Origin: Dipetalonema caudispina
Taxonomy: Eukaryota; Nematoda; Chromadorea; Rhabditida; Onchocercidae
Reading direction: 5' to 3'
Assembly: GCA_013365325.1 (NCBI GenBank)
Contig: JABVXV010000004.1
Location: 868,001-932,000, forward strand
DNA length: 64,000 bases
The position numbers and the translations under genes are program-made. Position 1 is the first letter of the stretch. The number at the start of each line of letters is the position of its first letter. A model generated the notes under the pieces. That model was not told the DNA's origin. It saw only the letters and a list, made by a program, of their open reading frames with translations, and made no database searches. This document shows positions 13,701-24,838 of the stretch, in pieces.

Positions 13701-15209
13701 TATGTAGTTTATATTGCGACTGATAATATTTTACAGTATTGAATGATCAATTAAAACGTTTGTTTCTCTCATCAAACTTTAGTTGAAGTTTTTGAATACT
13801 TTTTGTTGGAAATTTGCATTGAAAAACAACGAAGATTCTCGGAAAGCATGCAATTATCAGCAATATATCAGTTAAGATTACGTATATTTGGCACTATTAA
13901 CATGAGCAGTTCAATTGGTGATGAAAACTGGCAATCAATCAGCTAAATTTTACTTCTCAATAATAAATAATGAATAATAAACTGTTGCAAGAACCATTCC
14001 GAATCCTTTTTTTTGTAATGCTGAAATTATGGTGATTAGGCGATGTTGCGAAACTGTTGATCAAATGTTTCAGAAATGAAATTCAAGAAGCAAGAAGACA
14101 GGAACGAACTTAACCATCTGGCATTTACCGATTTTCCTTGTAATGATGCACTCAGCATGCATTCATATCGCAGTAGAGATAACTCAAGATGATATGATAT
14201 AAGTAGGACATAATTTACATATTGCCACTTAATTTCTAAATTTATTAACTCTTCTATTTCTAATTATGGATAACTTATTAGGAATGAATCATCAAAGTAG
14301 CAATTTATGATTTACTTCAAAGGTTTGTAAATATGTGTTTGGAAGTTGCTGCAATTAATCTAAAGAGAATTTACAACAGTGAAATACAAAGAATAATAAA
14401 AAAACTGTAGTAATCAGTATCAATCCTATTACATATCTTACAGTTCCATGTATTGAAAACATGAAGAACATAACATTTATAAGCAGAAATAAATCACATT
14501 ACAGATATGTTATACGAATTAAATTGTACGACAGTTATAATCTTATATTACAATGAAAAATTAAAGCCTAAGAACAATAAAAAGTATTGTTGAATGTCAT
14601 ATTTCTAAACAATCTCATAAATTTAATATTACCTAAGAGATAATCTAACCAAGAAAGGATGATATGTGAGAAATTTTCAAATAAGTGAAAAAAAAATTCA
14701 GCAAAATGTTCCATTACATCTTTCTGGCAAGTCATTTCATTATTCATATAATACTGCTAAAAATATACATGTCATTTGAAGCAATAGAGATATAACAATC
14801 AAACAAAATAGATGAAAAAAAGAAAAAAAGATCTTTTAATGCTAAGAGATTAGAAAAGCAATAGACATTTTACAAAAAAAAAAAAAAAAAAAAAAAAGTC
14901 TAGGCCAATGGAGTAAGTTTATAGGATGATAAATGATATAACACTGAGGAATTGATCTTCATTTTATCATGGTAAATAAGCATTTTCAAACAGTTTTTTT
15001 TTCTTTTAAATTTATAGTAAGTATGGCTGTATACTTATCAAACAGAGCTATTTCAAAGACATCAACTTTAGGAATTTATACTGATATTAATGAAATATAT
15101 ACTTTTAATGAGAGCCATCAATTAATCTATTAAAAGAAACTTAACTGTCAGCAATTCAAATGATTTTTAGCAAACTATTAGAGACATTCGTAATTCCACC
15201 GATGCAACT

Positions 15210-17671
15210 TTACAAACTTAATAAGTAACAAAAAGAATAATAAATATGACTAGGAAAGATTAGAAAATAACAAAATACGAATAGAAATGATCGAACATTA
15301 ATGTAATTCGCTTTTGATGACATTTCTTTCACAAATTTCAAGTCAACAATTGTTTTACCTATCATTTCTTCACCAATTTTAGCATTACACTCATCATTTC
15401 CATGACAACAACATAATCTTGCAATTTTATGTTCATTGTGTTGCTGAAAAAAAACTTGAGCATTTTTATGACCTAAGACTGAATGAGTTTTATTGGGGTC
15501 GAGATAATCGTATCAATCAATAAGTCTTATTATCATTTAAATTTTCCCAATAACAAGGCTGATAAATTCCAGCTAGGATTTATTCAAAAAAAAGAAGGAT
15601 TCTAGTAAAGTGCTATAGAAACAGTAACATGTAATTATAATCCATAAGCTTACTTTGGAATAAAGATCCAAACAAGTTGTTATGGTACCATTGATACTAT
15701 CACTTTCATCAGCAAATTGATGACATCGAAGTTGCTCCAACAGATCATCCATATCATCGAAGTAAATACGATTTGCTATACGCTAAAAAATCAATAATCA
15801 AATTTGACATTAAATTTCTTTTCAAGAAAATGATTGAAACAAAATTGAAAAATTAGTGATATGCAAGAATAGATATTTAAAAATTATGGTCATATGTGTC
15901 AAGATAATTTTTACTAGATATTTTAGTATTATTAATTGAATGATAACGATAATGAGAGTAATTAATAGAAATAACGAAAGCGAGAATCTAAAGTCCATTC
16001 GTAGTTTAGAATCTAAATATTAAGATTCCAAAATTCCATCGAATGCAATAAAGAAATGATCATAATAATTCTAATTAATTAGTTAAAGAGCTTACTATTG
16101 ACGTTTGGCGATCCATTTTAAGACGTTTCAGAGCTCGCGACTGATAACTTCGTAAAACTGCTTCATTTCCGTCAATATCCTGAGTGCATAGAAATATTTA
16201 AAATTAGTCAAAAAAAAACTAAGGTATGTTAATATACTGATCTAACAAATATGATAAAGTACGCAATGCTTATTTAGTACTCTGTTCAATTAATATTTTT
16301 GTGTCCTTGAAGTTCTTAAAGGATACTGAAATATGTTTGTTTTTTTTTTCTGCATTGCCGATCCAATTATCCCATAATAAGCCGGAAACTAGTTAATTTA
16401 ACATTCGGGAAACGGAGAATGAGGAGAGGTGAGAAGAAGATAAGGATGACAAAGATGACATCAAAAAATGAATCACTAACTTCATTCTTCGCCTCGCGAA
16501 ACAAATATTAATTTATATTACGACGAAAGGAAATAAAATTTTCCACAGTAATATTCTTGAAAAAGTGAAAAATCGTTTCAACAACTTTGAAGAATATCTT
16601 TTATTGTAAGAAATTTTATAAATTAATAAACTGTAAATTTCTTAATAAATTAGAAAAAGTAATACTTGAAAAGTTTCAAATTTTATAGAAAGATTCATGT
16701 CTGACACTTCTGTGCAACACTTGTCAATTTTGCCTGTCATAAAAATGTATCTTAATTTAACGAGACATAAATAGTTAGAGTTTTATATTTTATAGAAACA
16801 TTTATGATTTCAATAGTTTGAAATTAGAAAAAAACAAAAGAGTACATATTTGAAATAAGCATAGCACCACGGATCGATACAATTTTTGAAATGTGCCACT
16901 GATTCATCATATTTATAGTTATAAATGCAACTTTGAAAGCCAGCTGTCATTATTGGCTTTACGTTAAAGAAATTATAATTGCACATATCCTGAAATAACA
17001 TAATATATTGAAATAATTTAAACCTAACTTCTGAATAAGTTATTGCATTGTTTTCTATTCCATTTTCGTGATCTATTTAGAACTGATTTGTGATTTGTGT
17101 AAATAAATTATTTTGAAAAAAATTTGCAAAGTTTTTTTTCCTCAAAATCTTACAAAAAACACTATATACTATTTCAGTCCGTACAACTTCTTGCTGATAC
17201 AGGCGATATTACATAAATTTTAAATTAATTAAAATGATATGCATATAAATGAGGAAGAATTTTGTAAACAGAGAAAAATCTAAAGCTTAATTTAAAGTTT
17301 TAAAAAAAAAGAAAGTTTTAAATAGTTTAACCGCTTCATTACAACAACATTTGATATCATCATTGCTACGATCGAAGCATCCTGTTGAATTGAATCTTTC
17401 ACGAAGCGATTCTTGACTTGCACAATATTTCGACGTGTCGCAATCAAATACACCCGAAACTTTATCATGAAAACACCAACCGAACAAATCATTTGTTTCA
17501 CAGATACCCTTAAATTTGATTAAAAAATAAGGGAAAATTTTTTTAAATATGAAGAATTAGTTTAAAACTCAAAAATTTTTGCATATTTCTAGAAATTGAA
17601 TTTACCTTCACGCTATCAACACAATCCCGACAATCAATTGATCCGAAATACAAGAATACAATCAGTAGCAT
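15210..17671 (-). CDS. Secreted/surface protein with two CCC...DxCN cysteine modules (ET-module-like)
   Basis: Six minus-strand exons, all joined in phase 0: 17671-17606, 17508-17332, 16989-16846, 16179-16096, 15782-15654 and 15443-15210 (stop TAA), giving 277 residues. The start ATG is one base after an acceptor (ttttccag), typical of spliced-leader addition. Residues 1-13 form a short signal peptide (MLLIVFLYFG). Module 1 (residues 14-85) has Cys at 14, 17, 25, 34, 45, 51, 66, 76-78 and 84, ending CCCNEADMCN. Module 2 (residues 102-220) has Cys at 102, 118, 123, 177, 194, 211-213 and 219, ending CCCHGNDECN, with about 53 residues, including a basic helix-like stretch, between C123 and C177. 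A hydrophobic C-terminus (about 252-277) could be a membrane anchor or GPI-attachment signal. The CCC...DxCN ending is typical of nematode ET modules and of three-finger/Ly6-like domains. No function is known. Assignment to ET rather than Ly6 is inference. Confidence 0.72.
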
Positions 17672-17684
17672 GCTGGAAAATTTT
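17672..17684 (-). promoter_or_regulatory. Probable spliced-leader acceptor of the cysteine-module gene
   Basis: On the minus strand, gaaaattttccag is followed by a single base and then the ATG of the cysteine-module gene. A strong 3' splice signal this close to a start codon, with a signal peptide directly after it, fits spliced-leader trans-splicing in nematodes. It fixes the start of the protein. An ordinary cis-intron with an untranslated upstream exon cannot be excluded. Confidence 0.5.
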
Positions 17685-18623
17685 CATATTCATACCATTT
17701 ACTCAGAATTTTCTACATAGCGAAATTTCGTCAAGATTTTCCTACAACCATTTTCGAATGGTAGGAAAACTGCTTTCAATGCAAGAAAAGAAGATACATG
17801 CTAATTAGTCAACTGGTCAATTTGATAATCGATAATTCCTATCGACTGAAATTTTCCTAATGCTCCGATCAGGTCATCTCATAAAAATCATGTTATAAAC
17901 CTAGCAAAAGTATATCTAACTGAAACATATCTAGTAGAAGGATATCGAGAAAGAATTGGTCACAATTAAGATAATATTTATATCACATACTACATTTCCA
18001 CGAGAGGTTGTATTTTTAAAGTTAACTTGCATGCTATTTCTTTCATGCATTCTTTATGTAAAAAAAAGTCACCAAAACTTATTTTTCTTCATCTTCTACA
18101 CTATTTGAGATATATTTATTTCTTAGTTACAGCATAAGAAAATCCATCCTCTGATCACGAATTCCTTTTTGGAATAATCTAAAGAGAGTGTGAAAAGCAT
18201 ATTTTCGATGGTAGTTAATTGTATTAAACTGTATCACAACAACAAATGTTTCGATTCTTCAAAAAGGTCAAATTCTCCAAATTGGGAGACCCGAGTAATT
18301 CCTGAATTTCGATTGAATATTTGATTTAACTTAGGTGTCATCAATTCTTCTTTCTTGAAGATAACTTTACTTCATGGATTTCAAATCAGTTGTGGTAACC
18401 GAAATCTTCCTAGAGTAATTATTTTTTCCTATGGAGTGACTTCTGTGAAAAACTAATTTATAACGATGTAATAATTTATTCCAGCATATACTAACAAATT
18501 AGAAATTATTATATCAAGTATCAATCATAGGAGTTTTAGCAATACAAGACCAAGCTAGTAAGAACTTGGTACATAATAGCAGTGAATGGATTTTTAAAAA
18601 AATTGTGCAGATATGAATTATTA

Positions 18624-21600
18624 TTACTGAAGTTTTGTTGATTTAATGGTAATTTGCGGAACGAGTATATCTAGACGGCTTTGCACAAGTTGTAACTCCA
18701 ACTCTTCGGATGTTGGAGTATATTCTTCCGGATTTCGCTGATCTATAAACAAAATATTTCTTTAAATCCAGATAATCCCAAATTAAAAGGAAATAATCAA
18801 ATTTATTTTTGAGCAATTCCAACAAATATTGGTTAACTTTGATTTGGAATTAAATCTTTAAAATACCGGCGCTCCATCACATTCGAAATGATATTTTTTA
18901 TATTTTACTTCATTTTAAAATCTACAAAAGAAAACCTTCTTTTGTATTTTAAAATTTATAAGAAAACTCAGCTGAAAAATTCCAACAAAATATCTCTAAT
19001 GCTTTGTCAAAGAATGATTACATTAATATCTTACAATATGCTTTGTTTGCAGTTCGTCGTAGTATACCCTGTAAAGTGCCAATAACATTCTGGATAGCTG
19101 CTGCAATATCACCATTCAGTTTATCCATCCAAACAAGGAGTAGACTGATGAAAACATCACCTGTACCCACGAATCTTCCTGGTAACGCTGGTATATCAAA
19201 ACGGTACTGCAAGGCTCGTTCATTAGGACCTAAATAACAGATTATTATTGGAAATAAGTTTTGGATGTAACCTTAATAAAATTCTTTCGTAACTCTAGAA
19301 TTACCTAAAAATATAATCATCGAAAACTGCAAAAATTATAACTGTTAAATTTCAATCTTGTTATTTAGAAAGTTTTCGCAATAAAAATTAATTATATTGA
19401 GAGAATATTAAAAGATACCTCTGTAAACAGACCCATAACAAAATTTTGTAGTTGACGTTTCTAAACCACTTGAAACAACCACTATTTTAACACCAGACTT
19501 ATGCATTAAATCGATTGCTCCCAAGCATTCTTGCTCATTATTTATGGACAAACCAGAGAGTGCACTGGTAAAAAAATTAATTAGTTTTAAAATTCATTAT
19601 TCATGCCAATTCAAATTTTACTAAGAAATGTGGCAACTCTCTCTCTCTCTCTCTCTCTCAAGTTTAAAGCTTAAATCTTGTAAAGAAATTTAACTTCTTT
19701 TAAAAGTTTTTTTTTTCCCAATTTAACTTCTTTTAAAAGTTTTTGGCACTCCACAGTATCCTTTTCATGAATACAAAGATTTGCAATTTTTATCTATTTA
19801 TAACTATTTATAAATATGTAAACACCTGTAAAATGAAAACTAAAAACTATCATTGTTAGTAAAGATGGTTGACAAAATGAATAAATAAAGCAGAACTACT
19901 GATGAGGTCAGCTTTTACTATATTTTCGGTTTATTTAATTTTTCCTTAATTTCATTTTATTTTTACTTGTCAATGGTTTTAAACAAAAGTTTCAATACTT
20001 TTTATTGTTTATGCTTACGTTTAATTCATTCTTTATGTTATCATTACTCCGGTGATAATTATACTGTATGGTCGAAATACCATTTTCGTTCCAGTATTCA
20101 ATTTACAGGTGTTTACAAATCAAAATACTGTCTGTTTTCTGAATTATGGATTATCTAATCTTTGCTCTACCTATCACGAAATGAAGCAGTGCTTATTCTT
20201 GATTAGTAGAATGTTTTATTCATACTTTCAAAATAAGATTTTCACATAACTAAGTCTATTTTTCCCATAATTCAAAAACTTACGACAATTCAAAAACATT
20301 TGGTGTAATCACATCAGCCAAAGGAATTACAGTGTCACGGTAGATTGGCATTAACTCTTTCGGAACATACTAAACATGAATAAATTTAAATTTTGAAATT
20401 TTTAGTAACATTAATTTTCCTAAAGAGGGAAACTTGACTTCACAATCAAACTTTTCCTATTTTATCGCAAAATATTTAATCTTACTTTCGAAATACAACT
20501 TACATAATTGCCATTATCACCCAGTACAGGATCACAATCTGCAAAAATGCATATATTTGAAAATGAACTTTTCATTATTTTGCAATTAATTTTTGGAACA
20601 GATTCTTATCTCACTAACGGCAACTGTACAACTTCTCGCTCTCTTCCATAAAGGGTAAGTTGACGAAAAAGTAAAGATTCATTCTGCATTACTCATATTT
20701 TAATTTATGTAGATATACAAGCTGTAATTGTGGAAAGGCATGAATAGATAAGGGTCATTATATCATTAGGTATAATCATAAGAAAATGTCCGCTAAAGAT
20801 TTCAGATGATAAAAAAGAAGTAAATCCTCACAGAAAAGAATATCTGGATTCTTCTGCTTCAAATCTTTGACTATATTAATGACTTCTTGCAGAAATGACG
20901 AGTCTCTGCAATATCCTGAAAATATAACAACATGAATGACTACTTTTAAAATTAATCAATTAAAATATTCTAAAACTTCATATTGTAGTCTTATGTAGTG
21001 ACTATTTCTTAGGAATGAAATCGCTCAATCTCAGTTATAAATTATTTGAATCAATATGATTCATAGATTTTAGTTGAGGGTGGGTCACTCTTCCGATATT
21101 TAACAACGATAAAATGTTGAGGAAAATCGAAGTGATCATATCTGGTGCAAACCAGTTAAAGAACCATAGTCTGAAATTCATCATTATGTGAAATGCAAAC
21201 TGTAGAGTAGTACCTGTTAAAATGTGCGAATAGTTGTTGATTTCGTTCAATTTCAAACCTTCATAAATATCATTCAATTGCACACCATCCAATGTCTGAC
21301 CTCTCATCAGTTTATATGCTAAAATTCAACCAACATTTAAGATTCCTAACTGTTTGTCCCTTCGATTTCAAAATTTTTAAATTTCCCATTAAATAAATCA
21401 TTACTTCACGAAGTTTGACGAGACGACAACAAAATTATAATTAAGCTGCCAGTTGAGTAATAAAATCAGGAACAATTTGGCAAACAATTTCCAAAGGACG
21501 TCAGGTGTTCTCCTTTTTTTCCATTGCTCGAAATGACCACTCGAAAATCATTTTATATTCAAAAATTAAGAAAAATGATAGCGCATATAACCTCATATAA

Positions 21601-22032
21601 GGTCAAGTAGTACTGGATTTATCTAAATCATGGAAACAGAATACCTGAATGATTGGAGAACTGTACCGAATTTATCGGATCTACTTCATAGCCATGCAAC
21701 TAAAATAATATGCATATATCATTGTTATTCGCTGATTAAGCCATTAGTAATTTGGTTCAACTATTGACTATTTCTAGCTACCATATGACTTGTATCTTTC
21801 TGGTCAGCTTAAAATTTCTCAAACATATCCACTCAAAGATTCGAAACCATAGAATTATTCATATGAATTCTTTAAAAAGAGTATTGGAAAAATGTACCTG
21901 CATTGGAAATACACTACACTTGTTACCAGCATATCCATGTACAACATGACTTTGAATCGACAAAATACGGCGATCTTTTGGTGGATTATTATGAATTTGC
22001 TCATAGACTATGTCAGATGTTTTGCTTTCCAT
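18624..22032 (-). CDS. PDXK: Pyridoxal kinase
   Basis: Phosphorylates pyridoxal, pyridoxine and pyridoxamine with ATP, the vitamin B6 salvage step that yields pyridoxal 5'-phosphate in the cytosol. Nine phase-consistent exons: 22032-21898, 21699-21645, 21318-21214, 20915-20832, 20538-20504, 20369-20284, 19564-19419, 19229-19035 and 18742-18624, giving 319 residues (human enzyme 312). Family landmarks in order: [16 protein letters not shown] near the N-terminus, [13 protein letters not shown] segment ([10 protein letters not shown]), CDPVLGD (residues 128-134), PLADVITPN, and GTGD (237-240) with the catalytic Asp at 240. The tail contains [12 protein letters not shown], matching the conserved C-terminal helix. 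A ribokinase-superfamily member. An acceptor (ttttttgcag) 37 bases upstream of the ATG probably receives a spliced leader. About 20 residues precede the conserved core. All key residues are present, so the enzyme should be active. Confidence 0.93.
19637..19659. repeat. (CT)n microsatellite
   Basis: An uninterrupted run of about 11 CT dinucleotides within intron 6 of the pyridoxal kinase gene, between the exons ending at 20284 and starting at 19564. Simple sequence, likely polymorphic in length. Confidence 0.9.
19687..19744. repeat. 25-base direct repeat, two copies
   Basis: The segment AATTTAACTTCTTTTAAAAG plus five T occurs at 19687-19711 and again at 19720-19744, separated by a short T/C run. 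Both copies are in a pyridoxal kinase intron beside the CT microsatellite, so a local slippage duplication is the simplest explanation. Confidence 0.75.
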
Positions 22033-22068
22033 AATGCATTAAAATTATTACACTTGAACTTTCGAAAT

Positions 22069-22081
22069 ACTGCAAAAAAAG
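22069..22081 (-). promoter_or_regulatory. Probable trans-splice acceptor upstream of pyridoxal kinase
   Basis: The minus strand reads tttttttgcag just before a 37-base leader and the pyridoxal kinase ATG at 22032. No upstream exon that would pair with it is visible. It most likely receives a spliced leader, although an untranslated 5' exon is possible. Confidence 0.4.
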
Positions 22082-22084
22082 TTG

Positions 22085-24838
22085 CTTATTCCTTTGAAGA
22101 ATATCACAGACTAAAGGAAAATTTTTTTCATTGAATCATAATTAATTCAATAAAAAACGATTACATTTAAAATATTTTCATCGAAATTCATTGAATTATA
22201 AAATAGGGAGAAAGCACAGATAAATTAAAACATAAGTACATCGATTTTATACTATTTAATCAAAACAATGAAATCTTTGATACTAAGAAAATATGGTAAA
22301 CATCAAACCTTAATTTTTTGAAAAAATAGAATTAGAGCAGAAGCTTGTGAACCATTACGATTAATATGATATTTTTAAATTTGTAACCAAAGGGAAAGCT
22401 TCATACATAACTAAACATGATATGATAAGATAATGGATGTTAAGGACTAAATTATTATATTTCTTCGCTTAGTACATATGTTTTAGCATATTAATAATTA
22501 TAAAGAAAGGATATGCAAAACATAGTAATAATTGTAGTATAGATAAAAGATAATGGATGCTTGAATCCACTTGAAAGACAGAGATGGATATGAAGGCATT
22601 CATCTATTAGGCTCGAAATTTGCTTTCTCTTTCATGGGTAGCATTCATTTACCGAGAAATATTAAGAATTTTATTTGCCATTATTCGTCTATATAATTGA
22701 AAAAGAGTACGTAATCATACAACTTGTTATAAATGTATAAGGTTAAAGGTCGATTCTGTGTAGTGCAGAACACAGCAATTGGAAAGCTTAGTTGAAAACT
22801 GAAAGTAAAGAAATGCATTAATTTCATGTGTACTTCTAGAGCAGTAAGCAAATACCTTTATTTAGGTACAAAATACAATATTACACAAGGTACCTTTAAA
22901 CCACATTATTAAAAAAATAATTCTTTTGTCTTCCAAGCTTTCTGAAAGATAGGAGAAATAGTGTAAAAAGTAATATTAAAGAAAAAAGAAAAGAAATCGA
23001 TGATTGAAATAAGTGGAAATAATCCTTTTGGGACTTTCTGCTTTGAGTTATTTGGAAACAAAACTAACAAAAAACAAAAGTAACTACTAGTGACTCAATG
23101 TTCGAAGCATTTATGAAATAGATGAATAGATTTTTATCATAAAGAAATAATCCAGGTTGATCTCTTTGAACCGATAACATATTAATACGATGATTTTGTC
23201 TCACTTCCTAGCTTCCTAGTGATAAGCAATACCTGTACTGATGGTCAGAATGCATTCGAATGGTCAAATGTCTGTCAACAATTTCAAAATTATACGAGAA
23301 AACACATCGAAAGCAAATGTCCACAATGTACCGAAAAAAAAAAAAAAAAAAAATCAATTCAATTTATACATTCGAATGGAACACAATTTTCATGACAATT
23401 TCACCTTTGCATTTGGTAAACATTTTTTGGGAAACATGCACCCATGGAACAGAAAACAAAAAACCAACCAGTTTTCCGTAGCCAACCACAACAGATGAAT
23501 ACAAATTGAACGAAAATTTTACTTAATAAATTAAACAAAAGGAACGAAATTTTCTTCTAACATATTTCTACGAAAAAGACGATCACATCATGGTTATTGT
23601 TTACATACATTTTATGAAACACAATATGACAACTACATAAGGAAAAGCTTTTTTCTAGTCATAAATATTGTGAAGTCGAAATTGTTAAGACAACACATAT
23701 TCATAATTCTTGTACAAGGCTCTTGAAGCTGGCAACAATCATAAAGGAATGAAACAGATTATCTAAGGACCAAATAGTCCTCATATTTCGGAAAAAAAAA
23801 AAAATTATTTAATAAATATTGACAGCAGATTCAAGCGATAAACTTGGTGAGTGGAGTTTCAAAAACTCTTAAGAATTTGTAATATGTGCACTAGCACCAT
23901 TTTTGTTGAATTTACAAAATGAAAAATTGGACAAATTTTGAGCAACAGACCGTCATAAAAGTTTTTGATGCGTACTGCCAAGTTGTGTTCAATTAATAAT
24001 GAAGTGAGTGCATCGTGCAGAGTAGCTATTTCAATAGACAAGTTTGATTTTATGGCCACCTTTCATCTCTGCTTTGATAAGGCATCTTTATCATCACAAT
24101 AACATAACAGACAATGTGCCGGCATCGTGTCGCAAGCTACATCTTGAAAATCGCTAAGTCTGTGTCAGGCGGTTCTCGATACCAACTTGGGAAGTTTATT
24201 AAAAACTAAATGATGTTCGAGAAGCAAAAAAAAATAGGTTTAGAGGACTTCTTGAGAAAACAGTCATCTATTACTTATTAAATATAGCGGAAAAAGGAAC
24301 AGGAGACTTAAAATGACAATAACACTAAAAATTCCCAAATAATGAATGCATAACAAATCCAAAACCAATGAAAGTCGAAATTACAGGATTTTTTAAAAAC
24401 TCATGAAATTTAAATCGCTTCTTGCTTAATTTTTGAATTTATGTGAAGAAATCGGAAAATTCCATTACATTACCAAAAGGTTTCAAAATTTTGTAATATC
24501 ATGAACAACACTTTTTATCAGCGCTGCAAATTGTAGAAAATGTAACAGTTGAAAAAAAGACACCACTAAATAAATGAATTAGTCACCCGTAAAAAAAGGA
24601 GTAAAAAATCAAAACATTATAGAAAGACTGGACCGCTATCCAATATTTGCGAAACTATTGGTTTTCAATTTTTTCAACGCATCCAGCCTCTCTCACCCAG
24701 TGCTTTAACAGGAAAAAAAAGCATAAATTGTATGCAAGAAATAACTCATCCTTATAAACAAAAAAACTGAACCCAAATTGCAATGAATCAAATGGTCATA
24801 ACGACTAGAAAATACTTTGCAACACAAGTAATAAGACC
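22085..24838. other. Intergenic stretch between pyridoxal kinase and ERp44
   Basis: About 2.7 kb, AT-rich, with no supported exon. The part next to 24839 must hold the ERp44 3' UTR; the part next to 22085 must hold the pyridoxal kinase promoter. A 66-codon open stretch at 24059-23859 on the minus strand has no family likeness or splice context and is not called. Confidence 0.55.

Larger units (their letters stand above)
1337..15209. other. Long gene-poor AT-rich stretch
   Basis: Nearly 14 kb with stop codons dense in all six frames, many A or T runs of 10-20 bases (for example near 1999, 2578, 5828, 11870 and 14875) and no repeat array or recognisable transposase. It should contain the N-terminal exons and long introns of the MAP1 gene to its left, plus that gene's promoter. 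Only one segment, 5517-5658 on the minus strand, looks like an exon and is listed separately. Short open stretches elsewhere have the A/T-rich composition of chance frames. Confidence 0.6.

Noticed and set aside
23859..24059. 66-codon minus-strand open frame downstream of ERp44
   Set aside because: Lies in the expected ERp44 3' flank; no motif or splice partner.
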